A stretch of DNA of 64,000 nucleotides from Planctomycetota bacterium (GTDB taxonomy: Bacteria; Planctomycetota; UBA8742; UBA2392), in contig JADLFN010000017.1 in the NCBI GenBank assembly GCA_020845475.1, forward strand, positions 1 to 64,000, in the 5' to 3' direction. The notes under the pieces were generated by a model that had not been told where the DNA came from, made no database searches, and saw nothing but the letters and a program-made list of their open reading frames with translations. The first letter of the stretch is position 1, and each line of letters starts with the position of its first letter. Of the stretch, positions 42,145 through 51,193 are shown in pieces. The position numbers were made by a program, and so were the translations under genes.

Positions 42145-42773
42145 TTGCGCCTCGCGATAGTACGCAGCGCGGCCACCGAAAATTCCGTGACGTGCTGGGC
42201 GAGCGGCTCGATACCCTGGGCGGTCAATTTCAGTTCAGGCTCAAGGCGTTGCAGCACCGGCTGCGCGTGCCGATAGAACAGAATCTGCGCTACGACACTT
42301 CGCCCGCAGCGCTTGAGCGCGGCTTCAGGCAAGTCGGGGCCAGCAATATCTCGCAGGATTTCCGACAGGAGTTTGAACAGCGGGCGCACGTGCTGCTCGA
42401 CCTTTTTGTCGAGCACGCCTGTGGGCTCGGCCAGCTCACGCGCCATCAGGCGTCCGTGGCAGGCGGGCGCGCCTTCGGCGAAAAGACGCAAAAAGAACGA
42501 GCGCACAAAGGCGTGCAGACGCTGCTCGGGCGTTGCGCTTGCGGACAGCCCGCCATCGGGCGGGTATTTCTCAAGTGCAAGCTTGTAGCCTTGATCGAGC
42601 ACGGCTTCGTAGAGCGCATTCTTGTCGTGAAAGTGGTAGTTCACCGCGGCCAGGTTGGCACCGGCGAGCTTGCAGATTTCGCGAACGGTGGCCTTGGCAT
42701 AGCCGCGCGCGGCAAAGACTTCGCCTGCGGCTTCAAGCACGCGCTGGCGGGTGGCGATGTCGGAGGCGGTCAT
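42141..42773 (-). CDS. TetR-family regulator of the exporter operon
   Basis: This protein of 210 residues has the N-terminal helix-turn-helix TVREICKLAGANLAAVNYHF, the CecR-like version of the TetR motif, and a C-terminal domain of the type found in efflux regulators. It is the first gene of a colinear run (permease, ATPase, adaptor, three HSP100 genes), so it may control all of them. A candidate promoter overlapping a GTTTCAAAC palindrome lies immediately upstream. Confidence 0.85.
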   Translation of the reverse strand: MTASDIATRQRVLEAAGEVFAARGYAKATVREICKLAGANLAAVNYHFHDKNALYEAVLDQGYKLALEKYPPDGGLSASATPEQRLHAFVRSFFLRLFAEGAPACHGRLMARELAEPTGVLDKKVEQHVRPLFKLLSEILRDIAGPDLPEAALKRCGRSVVAQILFYRHAQPVLQRLEPELKLTAQGIEPLAQHVTEFSVAALRTIARRK

Positions 42774-42782
42774 TCAAGCGCT

Positions 42783-42811
42783 AGTATGAAACAGCCGTTT
42801 GAAACACGCAA
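42783..42811 (-). promoter_or_regulatory. Promoter and possible operator of the tetR-exporter-HSP100 block
   Basis: On the minus strand TTGCGT (42806-42811) and CATACT (42783-42788) are 17 bases apart. The spacer contains the palindrome GTTTCAAAC and a direct TGTTTCA repeat, consistent with autoregulation. Only about 9 bases separate the -10 from the ATG, suggesting a nearly leaderless transcript. Confidence 0.45.
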
Positions 42812-43144
42812 TAGAGAATCGGTTGTTCGCGAGCGACAAACCTTCAGCCGCGCGCAGGTCAATGTGTGTGAAACTTCAATCAATCGTGCCATGGCGCACA
42901 AATGGTACTCGCCAAGCGCGCCGTAACTCGTTATTCTTTGCGGCGTTCCATGAACAACCCAGTTCTGACATGTCAAAGCGTGGGGCCTTGGCGAGTCAGC
43001 ATCACAGCCCCGGGAATTTTTCTCCGAGGCAGGTGGAATATTCTGTAACGCGGGTCAGGTGTGCGCGGTAGTTGCTGTCCTTGGCTTTGTCCAAGGGTGC
43101 GGAGCGCACGGGTGAAGCAAGGACAAAACTGAGAGAGGGTGCAC
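42812..43144. other. Intergenic region with a structured leader, no gene
   Basis: About 330 bases separate the tetR promoter from the PPC-domain gene. The ORFs here (for example 42799..43071) lack a ribosome-binding site and protein-like composition. The last 70 bases can form alternative hairpins: CCTTGG (43079-43084) with CCAAGG (43091-43096), or TGTCCTTG (43076-43083) with CAAGGACA (43118-43125). A GTGC-GGAGC-GCAC stem lies in between. Confidence 0.5.
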
Positions 43145-43888
43145 ATGCGTAATCTTCTGGTTCTTTCAATCGCTGCAAACTTGTTCTTCATGTCGGCCGT
43201 GGGTCTGGCCTGGGGCTTTGGCAGCAGCGGTGCGCAGGCGCAGGAAGGCGCAGGCAAGCCGGCCATTGAAGAAGCCGCCAAGGGCAAAGAAGCCGCTTCC
43301 GGCCTGCAGATGATGCAAATGGCCTATGAGCTTGCGCGCTATGGCCGCGACACCAAGAACCCGGCTGCGCTGGCCATGGCTTCACGCATCCTGACCTCGG
43401 TCAAGGTCACCGAGCCCAAGGCGTTTGAAGGCAAGTTCAAGGACAGCAAGGATCCTGCCGGCACGGCCATGACGCCGGAAAGCCTGCTCGCCGAGGCCAA
43501 GGCCATGGCGGGCGACAGCGCCGCTCCGTTCATGGACGCGATTGCGGCCATGGGCATGAAGGGTCGCGGCCTTGAGCGTGGCGTGGCCCAGATCAAGGGC
43601 ATCACCGCTCCTGCTGCCTCGAAGGGCGCAGACGGCAAACTGGCTTACGGAGCAATTGGCGACAAGTTCACGTTCACCAAGGGCGAATACGCCGCGGTGT
43701 GGGTGGGCGGCGACGGCGGCACCGACCTTGACCTGTTCGTGGTGGACAAGGACGGCAAGATTGTCGCGGCGGATCAGCGCCCCGGCGATTCCTGCTGGGT
43801 TGAGTTTGTGCCCACCGATGGCGAGTATCAGGTACTGATCGTGAACTGGGGCAACAAGGCCAACAAGTTCAGCCTCGTGTTCAACTAA
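43145..43888 (+). CDS. Secreted protein with C-terminal PPC-like beta domain
   Basis: This protein of 247 residues begins with a signal peptide (NLLVLSIAANLFFMSAVGLA..GAQAQ). An Ala-rich helical middle region precedes a C-terminal beta-sandwich-like domain (DLDLFVVDKDGKIVAADQR..QVLIVNWGNKANKFSLVFN) like the bacterial pre-peptidase C-terminal domain. The ATG at 43145 has GAGAGAGGG upstream. The function is unknown. Its 5' leader may be regulatory. Confidence 0.7.
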   Translation: MRNLLVLSIAANLFFMSAVGLAWGFGSSGAQAQEGAGKPAIEEAAKGKEAASGLQMMQMAYELARYGRDTKNPAALAMASRILTSVKVTEPKAFEGKFKDSKDPAGTAMTPESLLAEAKAMAGDSAAPFMDAIAAMGMKGRGLERGVAQIKGITAPAASKGADGKLAYGAIGDKFTFTKGEYAAVWVGGDGGTDLDLFVVDKDGKIVAADQRPGDSCWVEFVPTDGEYQVLIVNWGNKANKFSLVFN

Positions 43889-43899
43889 CCCGACGGAGA

Positions 43900-43977
43900 G
43901 GTCAGGTTCAGGACAAGGTTCAGGCCCGGCATGCGCCAAGCGCGACGAGCCTGAACCCCAAGCCTGAACCTGAACCC
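43900..43977. repeat. Inverted repeat of CAGGTTC-type units after the PPC gene
   Basis: GGTCAGGTTCAGGACAAGGTTCAGG (quoted in parts: GGTCAGGTTCAGG, AAGGTTCAGG; 43900-43924) is nearly complementary to 43950-43977 (CCTGAACCCCAAG, CCTGAACCTGAACC). Unit spacing is mixed 6-7 bases. It lies just after the stop codon and may double as a transcript-end hairpin. Confidence 0.7.
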
Positions 43978-44042
43978 GCTTTTTCGACAACCATCCACCG
44001 GCCCCGCGCAAGCGGGGCGCAACCGTGAAGACAGAGGTCGCC

Positions 44043-46514
44043 ATGAAATACTTGCAGGCGCTGGTTCTTACCCTCTTTGCGTCGCTCCTGGCTGCGCTCG
44101 CGCTCAATCAACCCCAGGCTCAGGCACCCACAATCAAAGGTGAACGCACAAGCGCGCACCCGTCGCGCTTCCTGACTCAGGACACTTCGCAATGGAAGCC
44201 GGAAAGCCCCTACGATCTCTCCGGCGCCATGCCCAAAGATGAAGATGTGTCGCGCGCGATCGCCGAAGGCCTTGAGCTTGTGCTCTCGAAGCAGGACGCC
44301 AACGGCGGCTGGGACGAAGAGGACATCGCCTTTGGCCCGGGAAAGGATGGCATCTCCGCCACCGCCCGCCAGGCCGCGGACGCCGTCTCCATGACCGCAC
44401 TCTGCTGCATGGCGCTGCGCGCGCACGCCGGCTACGACCCCGAGCGCATCAACCCGGCCATCGAGCGCGGCGTCACGTTTGTGATGAACCAGGTGTTCCG
44501 CGGCCGACTGCGCCTGGATGTGTTCTATTCCTGCTGGCGCTATTCCATGGGCCTGCAACTGCTGGCCGAGGAATACCCGCGCTGCAAAGACGAAACTCGC
44601 AAAGCCGAAATGCAGACCTGCGCGCGCCGCATGGTCAACTCGCTCATGAAGCTGCAATTGAGCAACGGCGAAGCGCGCCTGCTCGATCGCATGGGCAAGC
44701 GCAACATCGCCGAGGGCGCATCCGTTTACCAGCTTCACGGCGTGCTGGGCCTGATTCTTGACGCTCCCACTGACACGGATTTCCGCGGCGGAGCCCCCGT
44801 CAAGGACATGTGGCGCGATGGCCCGGCCCACAAGGGCGGCGTGCAGATTGGCGACCGCATCATCGAGGTCGAGGGCCTGCGTATCGAAAACGCCGTCGAT
44901 TACTACACGGCCGAAGCCGAGTTCCTGTGCGGCCAGCGCGTGGCCCTGAAGGTCAAGCGCAAGGACGGCAGCACCGCTTCCGTGAGCTGCGATATCGCTC
45001 TCTCGTGGGCGGCCTACCTGGGCATGGAGGTCGGCGGCGACAAAGACGGCAAGCCGCGCGTGACCACGCTCTTCCCGCTCAGCCCCGCGCAGCAGGCAGG
45101 CGTGGCGGTGGGCGACATCGTGACGGAGCTGGGCGGCGTGGAAATCAAGACGCCGCAGGATTACTTCAACCAGCTCTACAAGCTGAAAATCGGCGAAGTC
45201 GCCACGATTACGATTCTGCGCGGCGAGGAATCGCTCAACGGTCAGTTGCAGGCGGTACTCGCACCGGAATCCGACCTGGGCATTTTCCTGAGCGAAGAAG
45301 ACTACTCCAGCGAGGCCGGCGTGCGCGTGGGCGATTCCATGATGCGCGGCCAGATGGGTGCCGCCTTTGAAGTGCCCGGCCCCGGCGGCGCGGCTTTGGG
45401 CATGAAGCCCGGCGACCGCCTCACCCACATCAATAACATTCCGATCCTGTTCCCGGAGCAGGCGCTGGCGTTTGCGGCGGCGATTCCAGCCGGCATTCAG
45501 GTAGCGGTGCGCTACACGCAGAACGGTAACGTCAAGGAAGGCGTGCTGGTCACGCGCGCGCGTTACTCGCCCGGCTCCCTGGGCGTGATTCTGGACGTTT
45601 CCGGCCCCATGGATCCGCCCAAGATCAAGAGCGTGCTCCAGAACGGCGCGGCAGCCAACGGCGGACTGAAGGCGGGCGACATCATTGTTTCAATCGCCAA
45701 CGTGAAAACGCCCACACAGGTGTTCTACACGCGCGTGATGGCCAAGTTCCTTGCTGGCGAAGTGGTCGATGTCGTGGTCAACCGCGGCGGCAAGCTGCTG
45801 ATGGGCAAAGTGGCGCTGGGCAAGGCCGACCGCGCTTTCACCGATGTTGAAGAAGGCGGCTGGAGCTATTACCCCTTCGTCGGCGAAAGCATGACGTTCG
45901 TGACCTCCACGACACTCATGGCGCTTTACGACGCCGGCAACGTGCTGGGTGTGAAAGCGCCAGTGCTTGCGATCAAGGCCGCCGAGGCCATGGTCAACGG
46001 CCTGCGCTGCCTCGATATCAACGACGGCGTGAGTGAGACTTACGCGTACCGTCGCGGCGAGATTGAAGGCGGCGCGCTGGGCGGGGCCAAGCGCCCGGGT
46101 TCCAACCGCTACTTCATTGACCAGCGCGGCTGCATGGGCCGCAACAGCGTGTGCGAACTGGCCATGGTGCGCGCGGGCAAGCGCAGCAAAGCCGATCTTG
46201 AAAAGACGCTGCAGAACTGGCTCAAGAACCGCCCGGAGCTGGACAAAGTTCGCAACTTCCCCGGCACGCACTACCAGCAGCTATACAACAACGCGGCCTA
46301 CTACTGGCTGTTTGGCCACCTGTATTCGCTCAAGGCGGCACGCGAAGTCGGCGGCGCAACCTACGACAAAGTGAACGAAACCGTGGTCAAGGCCCTGATG
46401 CTCAAGCGCGAGAAAACCGGCGGCTGGCTGCATCACGCGGCGTTTGGCAAGACCTGCGGCACAGCCATGGCGCTGCTGGCGCTGGGCGAGTCCAAGGGCG
46501 GCTGGCGCAAGTAG
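44043..46514 (+). CDS. Secreted alpha/alpha-toroid protein split by four PDZ domains (copy 1)
   Basis: About 823 residues start with a signal peptide (LVLTLFASLLAALALNQ). Residues about 50-205 are prenyltransferase/squalene-cyclase-like toroid repeats (DANGGWDE, VSMTALCCMALRAHAG). Four PDZ-like domains follow (e.g. GVQIGDRIIEVEG, GVAVGDIVTELGG, GMKPGDRLTHINN, GLKAGDIIVSIAN). Toroid repeats then resume (VEEGGWSYYP, NNAAYYWLFG, TGGWLHHAAFGKTCGTAMAL). The PDZ array thus looks inserted into one toroid. An adjacent paralogue shares the whole layout. The likely role is peptide or polymer binding outside the cytoplasm; no catalytic site is seen. ATG at 44043 has AGGT upstream. Confidence 0.75.
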   Translation: MKYLQALVLTLFASLLAALALNQPQAQAPTIKGERTSAHPSRFLTQDTSQWKPESPYDLSGAMPKDEDVSRAIAEGLELVLSKQDANGGWDEEDIAFGPGKDGISATARQAADAVSMTALCCMALRAHAGYDPERINPAIERGVTFVMNQVFRGRLRLDVFYSCWRYSMGLQLLAEEYPRCKDETRKAEMQTCARRMVNSLMKLQLSNGEARLLDRMGKRNIAEGASVYQLHGVLGLILDAPTDTDFRGGAPVKDMWRDGPAHKGGVQIGDRIIEVEGLRIENAVDYYTAEAEFLCGQRVALKVKRKDGSTASVSCDIALSWAAYLGMEVGGDKDGKPRVTTLFPLSPAQQAGVAVGDIVTELGGVEIKTPQDYFNQLYKLKIGEVATITILRGEESLNGQLQAVLAPESDLGIFLSEEDYSSEAGVRVGDSMMRGQMGAAFEVPGPGGAALGMKPGDRLTHINNIPILFPEQALAFAAAIPAGIQVAVRYTQNGNVKEGVLVTRARYSPGSLGVILDVSGPMDPPKIKSVLQNGAAANGGLKAGDIIVSIANVKTPTQVFYTRVMAKFLAGEVVDVVVNRGGKLLMGKVALGKADRAFTDVEEGGWSYYPFVGESMTFVTSTTLMALYDAGNVLGVKAPVLAIKAAEAMVNGLRCLDINDGVSETYAYRRGEIEGGALGGAKRPGSNRYFIDQRGCMGRNSVCELAMVRAGKRSKADLEKTLQNWLKNRPELDKVRNFPGTHYQQLYNNAAYYWLFGHLYSLKAAREVGGATYDKVNETVVKALMLKREKTGGWLHHAAFGKTCGTAMALLALGESKGGWRK

Positions 46515-46538
46515 TAGAAGTGGCGGCATTGCAATCAG

Positions 46539-46582
46539 ACGGGGCCAGGCACCGCAGTGGTTCGGAGCCGGGCCCCGTTTCC
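46539..46582 (+). terminator. Hairpin after toroid-PDZ gene copy 1
   Basis: ACGGGGCC (46539-46546) pairs with GGCCCCGT (46571-46578) followed by TTCC, with a 24-base apical region that can form its own small stem. A terminator or attenuator between the two paralogues is plausible. Confidence 0.5.
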
Positions 46583-46635
46583 TTGCCCCACTGACCGCAT
46601 GACCTCAATGTTCGTGGAATTCGGATGGAATCACC

Positions 46636-49056
46636 ATGACTCGCCTTCAACTGGAGCTGATTACCGTCGGCGCGCTTGCACTATGCATGTGGGCGCTTAC
46701 AGTTCCCCCACCCGCCGCCAAAGACGCGCCGGCTCTTCGCCCCGCACACAGTGAGCCGCGCCGGCTGATGCAGGGCGCACCCGACGGCGTGGCCTGGAAA
46801 CCGCAGGACCCCTTTGATCTTTCCGGCCCCATGCCCGGCGACGCCGAAGTCAAGTCGGCCATCACGCGCGGCATTGATTTTCTGCTTGAACGACAACGCG
46901 CCGATGGCGCCTGGGATGAACAACTGACGGGCACTATGCTCTCTGTCGTAGCTGCGCAAGCGCTGGACGCCGTCAGTCTCACGGCCCTGTGCGGCATGGC
47001 GCTGCGTGCACATGGGGGCCGCGACAAGCGCATGGACGCAGCGCTCGACAAAGCGGTTTCGTTCATTCTGGCGCAGGTGTTCCGCGGCAAGTTGCCGCTC
47101 AAGGTCTATTACGCCAACTGGCGCTACACTTACGGGCTGCAGTTCCTTGTCGGCGAGTTCCAGGCGGGCACCGCGCGCAAGCCGGAAATCAAGGCGGCCA
47201 TGCGCCGCATGGTCAACGCGCTGCTCCAGATGCAGCTCTCCAATGGCGAGGCCAACCTTCTCGACAAGGCCAAAGCCGCGCGCATTGACGCCAATGTGCA
47301 GTTCAAGCGAGTGCCGGGAAATCTCGGGTTGGCTCTCGCCGTGCCCAGCGACGGCGATTACCGCGGCGGCGCGCAGGTGATGGAGGTACTTGAAGGCGGC
47401 GCGGCTGCGGCGGCCGGCGTCAAGGCCCAAGATCGCGTCATCGAATGCGAGGGCGTGCACATCGAGAACGCACTGGATTACTACACGCTTGAGCAGGACT
47501 TTCTGCGCGGCCAGACAATCGCGCTGAAACTGCTGCGCGCCGGCAAATTCCTGGACGTGCAATGCACGATTGAAAAAGTCTGGCCCGCGTACTTCGGCAT
47601 GGAGGTGGGCGGCGGCAAGGGGCCCAGCACGGAAGTGGTGCAGTTTCTCGGGCTTTCGCCTGCCGAAAAAGCCGGGCTGAAAGTCGGCGACGTAATCACG
47701 GCGCTGGATGACGCGCCGATCAGCTCCAGTGCCGAATTCTACGGGCGGCTTGCGGCAATCAAGGAAGACACCAAGGTCAAGTTCAGCTTTACGCGCGAGG
47801 GCAAGGCGATGACCCTGGACGTGGAAGCCGTGCGCGCGCCGGAAGCGGATCTCGCCATTTATCTCGCTGCGGAGGACGTTGCGCTCGATGAGGGCATTCT
47901 GGTGGGAGATTCTGTCGTCCGGCCTCAGCCCGGCCCTGTGGTTCCTGGCCCCGGTGGCGCAGCCCTGGGCATGAAGCCCGGAGACCGCGTGTGCAAGATC
48001 AACGGCATCCCCGTTTTCGCCATTGAGCTATTTGAGGGACAGTGCGCGGCATTTCCCGCCGGGGTTCCGCTTCGCGTCGAGTGGCTGCATCAGGGTGTGC
48101 GCAAGTCCGGCACACTGGTGCCGCGCGCGCGCAAACTGCCCGGGTCGCTGGGTGTTGTGCTCGACATCAACGAGCCGCACGATCCGCCCGTGGTGAAGGC
48201 GCTGGTGCCTGACGGGCCGGCCGCGCTGGCCGGCATCAGGCCGGGCGACACGATCATGGACATCAACGGCATCAGCGTGCCTACGCACGTCTTCTTTGCG
48301 CGCGTGATGGCGCGGTTCTACGCGGGCGAAGAAGTCATGGTCAACGTGTCGCGGGGCCGCAATATCATCTCGGGCCGGATACGTCTCGGCAAGGCCAATG
48401 CCGCGTTCACCGACGTCGAGGAAGGCGGCTGGAGCTACTACCCTGACCTCGGCGAGAGCATGAGCTTCTCCACGGCGGCCGCGCTGCTGACGCTCTATGA
48501 CACAGCGGCGGCCACGAAAATTGTGGCGCCCAAAGCGGCGCTGCAGGCCGCGGAAAATCTCGTGGATTCCCTGCGCGTGGAGGATCCCTCGCGGCCCGGA
48601 GTGTTCTCGTATCACTATCGGCGTTCGTTGCAGACCAAAGACCTGGGCGGCTACAACAGCGACGTGCGCGGCTCGCTGGGCCGGCTGGCGCTGTGCGAAC
48701 TGTGCCTGCTGCGCGCCAAGCGCCGCACGCCGGCCGAAGTTGAGAAATCACTGCGGACCTGGATGGACTTGCGCGGCGAACTTGACCGCGTGCGCGATTA
48801 CCCTTACACGCACCTGACCCAGCTCTGGAACAACGCCGCCTACTATTGGCTGTTCGGGCATTGGTACGCCATGAAGGCCGCGCGCGAGGTGGGCGGAAAA
48901 GTGTGCGAAAGCATGAATGAAATTGTGGTCAAAGCGCTGATGGTCAAGCGCGAAAAGGACGGCACCTGGCTGCATCACGAAAGCTTCGGAAAGACCTGCG
49001 GCACGGCCATGGCGCTGCTGGCGCTGGGCGAAACGCAAGGCGGTTGGCGCAAGTGA
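46636..49056 (+). CDS. Secreted alpha/alpha-toroid protein split by PDZ domains (copy 2)
   Basis: This protein of 806 residues is paralogous to the preceding gene along its length. It has a signal peptide (LITVGALALCMWALTV), DPFDLSGPMPGDAEVKSAI, toroid repeats (RADGAWDEQ, VSLTALCGMALRAHGG), PDZ motifs (GVKAQDRVIECEG, GLKVGDVITALDD, GMKPGDRVCKING, GIRPGDTIMDING), then VEEGGWSYYPDLGESMSF and GTWLHHESFGKTCGTAMAL. The identical split-toroid layout in both copies shows the domain insertion predates the tandem duplication. The ATG at 46636 has GGATGGA upstream. Confidence 0.75.
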   Translation: MTRLQLELITVGALALCMWALTVPPPAAKDAPALRPAHSEPRRLMQGAPDGVAWKPQDPFDLSGPMPGDAEVKSAITRGIDFLLERQRADGAWDEQLTGTMLSVVAAQALDAVSLTALCGMALRAHGGRDKRMDAALDKAVSFILAQVFRGKLPLKVYYANWRYTYGLQFLVGEFQAGTARKPEIKAAMRRMVNALLQMQLSNGEANLLDKAKAARIDANVQFKRVPGNLGLALAVPSDGDYRGGAQVMEVLEGGAAAAAGVKAQDRVIECEGVHIENALDYYTLEQDFLRGQTIALKLLRAGKFLDVQCTIEKVWPAYFGMEVGGGKGPSTEVVQFLGLSPAEKAGLKVGDVITALDDAPISSSAEFYGRLAAIKEDTKVKFSFTREGKAMTLDVEAVRAPEADLAIYLAAEDVALDEGILVGDSVVRPQPGPVVPGPGGAALGMKPGDRVCKINGIPVFAIELFEGQCAAFPAGVPLRVEWLHQGVRKSGTLVPRARKLPGSLGVVLDINEPHDPPVVKALVPDGPAALAGIRPGDTIMDINGISVPTHVFFARVMARFYAGEEVMVNVSRGRNIISGRIRLGKANAAFTDVEEGGWSYYPDLGESMSFSTAAALLTLYDTAAATKIVAPKAALQAAENLVDSLRVEDPSRPGVFSYHYRRSLQTKDLGGYNSDVRGSLGRLALCELCLLRAKRRTPAEVEKSLRTWMDLRGELDRVRDYPYTHLTQLWNNAAYYWLFGHWYAMKAAREVGGKVCESMNEIVVKALMVKREKDGTWLHHESFGKTCGTAMALLALGETQGGWRK

Positions 49057-49142
49057 CGCGCTGGGTGCCCAGGCCATGAGTTTGGCGCTACAATCAGCCA
49101 TGAAGCGCGGCCAGTTTTCTAACCCAGCGAGTCAGCCCGAAA

Positions 49143-50459
49143 ATGATCGCCACCGCCAAATCCGGCCCCAAGCCCAAGTTCTCCACCGTTGCCTCCAGCC
49201 GGCTTGATGAACGCCGTTTTGAGGCGCGGCTGAGTTGCGGCATGAAGCTGGTGTTTGCGCCGCGCGCCGGCTTTGACAAGCGCCTGGCGTTTGTCGTCAG
49301 CGATTACGGCTCGCTTGATCGCGAGTGGTACAACGCCGGCAAACACGTGCTCGTACCTGACGGTATTGCGCACTTTCTTGAGCACCAGTTGTTCAAGAAG
49401 CAGCGCGGCGACATGACCGACGAATTCTCCAAGCGCGGCGCCTACACCAATGCGCATACCAGCCACACCATGACCGCGTTCTATTTCGAGTGCGTGCAGC
49501 ACTTCGAGGAGAACCTGGCCACGCTGCTGGAGATGACGCTGACCTCGTGGTTTGATCCGAAACTGGTCAACACCGAGCGCGACATCATCATCCAGGAAAT
49601 CAACCAGTACCGCGACAACGCCAACTGGGTGGGCTACCAGCAACTGCTCGAAACGCTGTACGTCAAATATCCGTTGCGCGTGGACATTGCCGGCACGGCT
49701 GAAACGGTCAGCGCGATCACGCCCGAGCTTCTCTCGCTTTGCCACGCCACGTTCTATCACCCGACCAACCTTACGCTCGTGGTCACGGGAGATTTCGAGC
49801 CCGCCGAACTGCTTGAACTGGCCGATGCCACCGCCTCGCGCTTTGCGCCCGCCACAGAAGCGCCGCGCCTCGAGCGCGTGCGGCCGCACGAGCCCCCGAA
49901 CGTCACACGGCCGCGAAGCGAAAGGCGCATGACATTGGCGCGGCCACGCTTGCTGCTTGGCTTCAAAGATCTCAAGGCGCGCGAAGGCAAAGAGCTGCTG
50001 CGCGCGGAGCTGGCCACGGCCATCGCTCTTGACGCCCTGTTCTCGCGCGAGAGCGAAGCCTACGAGCGCATGTACAACGCGGGTCTGGTCGGCGGCGATT
50101 TCGGGGCGGCGTTCCAGGCCGAGGCGGGCTTTGGCTACGCGATACTGGGCGGCGAAACCAGAGACCCCGCCGCCCTAGAGAACGAACTGCGCCAGACGCT
50201 GCAAACCGCGCGCGAAGCAGGCATTGCCGAAGAAGTGATTGAACGCAAGAAGAAGAAGTTCCTTGGTCGCTACCTGCGCAACTTCAACGACCCGGAAAGC
50301 ACGGCCTACAGTTACCTCAGCGCCATGGGCCAGCGCAGCGACCTGTTTGACTTCCCGGAGGTGCTTGAGCGCGTCGGGGGCAAGCACGTCAACGCCCGGG
50401 TGCGCGAATTCTTCGAGCCTTCAAAGAGCGCGTGCTCGGTGTTGCTGCCCATGGGTTAG
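49143..50459 (+). CDS. M16-family zinc peptidase (pitrilysin/PqqL type)
   Basis: This protein of 438 residues carries the inverted zinc motif HFLEH (H-x-x-E-H) at about residue 77, and the downstream ERDIIIQEI segment that supplies the third ligand Glu. A second M16 half follows (KARE.K..LLRAELATAIALDALF). It has no signal peptide, so it is probably cytoplasmic and degrades peptides. The length matches one-chain, two-domain M16 proteins of the YmfH type. Confidence 0.9.
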   Translation: MIATAKSGPKPKFSTVASSRLDERRFEARLSCGMKLVFAPRAGFDKRLAFVVSDYGSLDREWYNAGKHVLVPDGIAHFLEHQLFKKQRGDMTDEFSKRGAYTNAHTSHTMTAFYFECVQHFEENLATLLEMTLTSWFDPKLVNTERDIIIQEINQYRDNANWVGYQQLLETLYVKYPLRVDIAGTAETVSAITPELLSLCHATFYHPTNLTLVVTGDFEPAELLELADATASRFAPATEAPRLERVRPHEPPNVTRPRSERRMTLARPRLLLGFKDLKAREGKELLRAELATAIALDALFSRESEAYERMYNAGLVGGDFGAAFQAEAGFGYAILGGETRDPAALENELRQTLQTAREAGIAEEVIERKKKKFLGRYLRNFNDPESTAYSYLSAMGQRSDLFDFPEVLERVGGKHVNARVREFFEPSKSACSVLLPMG

Positions 50460-50512
50460 CCGCACCCTTTGCGGGCAAGTGTGGATTCTGGTTCAGGCCG
50501 ATGAGAGGGAAC

Positions 50513-51130
50513 ATGCTGCGCATTGCAATGCTCGCTGTCCTTTTTGCCGTGGCTGCCCCGCTATGCGCCAATCTGGCGCCGCCGCCGGACAACTACGAAG
50601 TGCTCTCGCCCAACGGCGAGTGGGTGCTCAAGGCGCATCGACGCCAGGCGGAACAACGCGTCTGCCGCGCCGGCAGCGAAAAGACGGAGTGGAGTTTCAA
50701 CATCGATGAGCCCGGCGAGCAGACATTCTATCTCTCAAAGGATGGCGGCACCGTTGCGGTTGTCGGCCCGTGGTGGTTCAAGAAGGGCGAAACGCCGACG
50801 GCCGCCGTGCGACTGGTGCGGCGCACGGGCATTTTCGCGGAGTTCGAGCATGACACGCTGTGCCCGAAGCTGGACAAATCAAAGAACAACCCGGGCTGGC
50901 TGTGGCGCAGCGAACAGAGCAGCAACGTGCTGATCATCAAGGCGCAGGATGGCACGTTGTCGCGCATCTCGCTCGAGACGGGCAAGCTGCTGGGCCAGGA
51001 GACTTACGAAATCCCGGCGGATTCCGGCTACTGCACCACCTCGCCCGCGCTCAGTTACGCCTTTGCTGCGCTGTTTGCCCTGCTGGGCGTGCTTTCGCTG
51101 CTGGTGCTGATGCGCCGGCGCGCCGCCTGA
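50513..51130 (+). CDS. Exported protein with C-terminal membrane anchor, unknown
   Basis: The ATG at 50513, with GAGAGGGA upstream, gives 205 residues with a signal peptide (MLRIAMLAVLFAVAAPLCA), a beta-rich domain opening PPDNYEVLSPNGEWVLKA, four Cys residues in the mature domain, and a C-terminal transmembrane helix (AFAALFALLGVLSLLVLM) with an Arg stop (RRRAA). The ORF start at 50432 would overlap the peptidase gene. No family is recognised. Confidence 0.7.
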   Translation: MLRIAMLAVLFAVAAPLCANLAPPPDNYEVLSPNGEWVLKAHRRQAEQRVCRAGSEKTEWSFNIDEPGEQTFYLSKDGGTVAVVGPWWFKKGETPTAAVRLVRRTGIFAEFEHDTLCPKLDKSKNNPGWLWRSEQSSNVLIIKAQDGTLSRISLETGKLLGQETYEIPADSGYCTTSPALSYAFAALFALLGVLSLLVLMRRRAA

Positions 51131-51193
51131 AGCTGACGCCACGGCCAACGGCGGTTATACTGCGCGCCCCTGCCTCGCCCTGAAATCGACGCG

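Noticed and set aside
42799-43071. 90-residue ORF between tetR and the PPC gene
   Set aside because: It has no ribosome-binding site, no recognisable domain and an atypical composition, and overlaps the tetR promoter.
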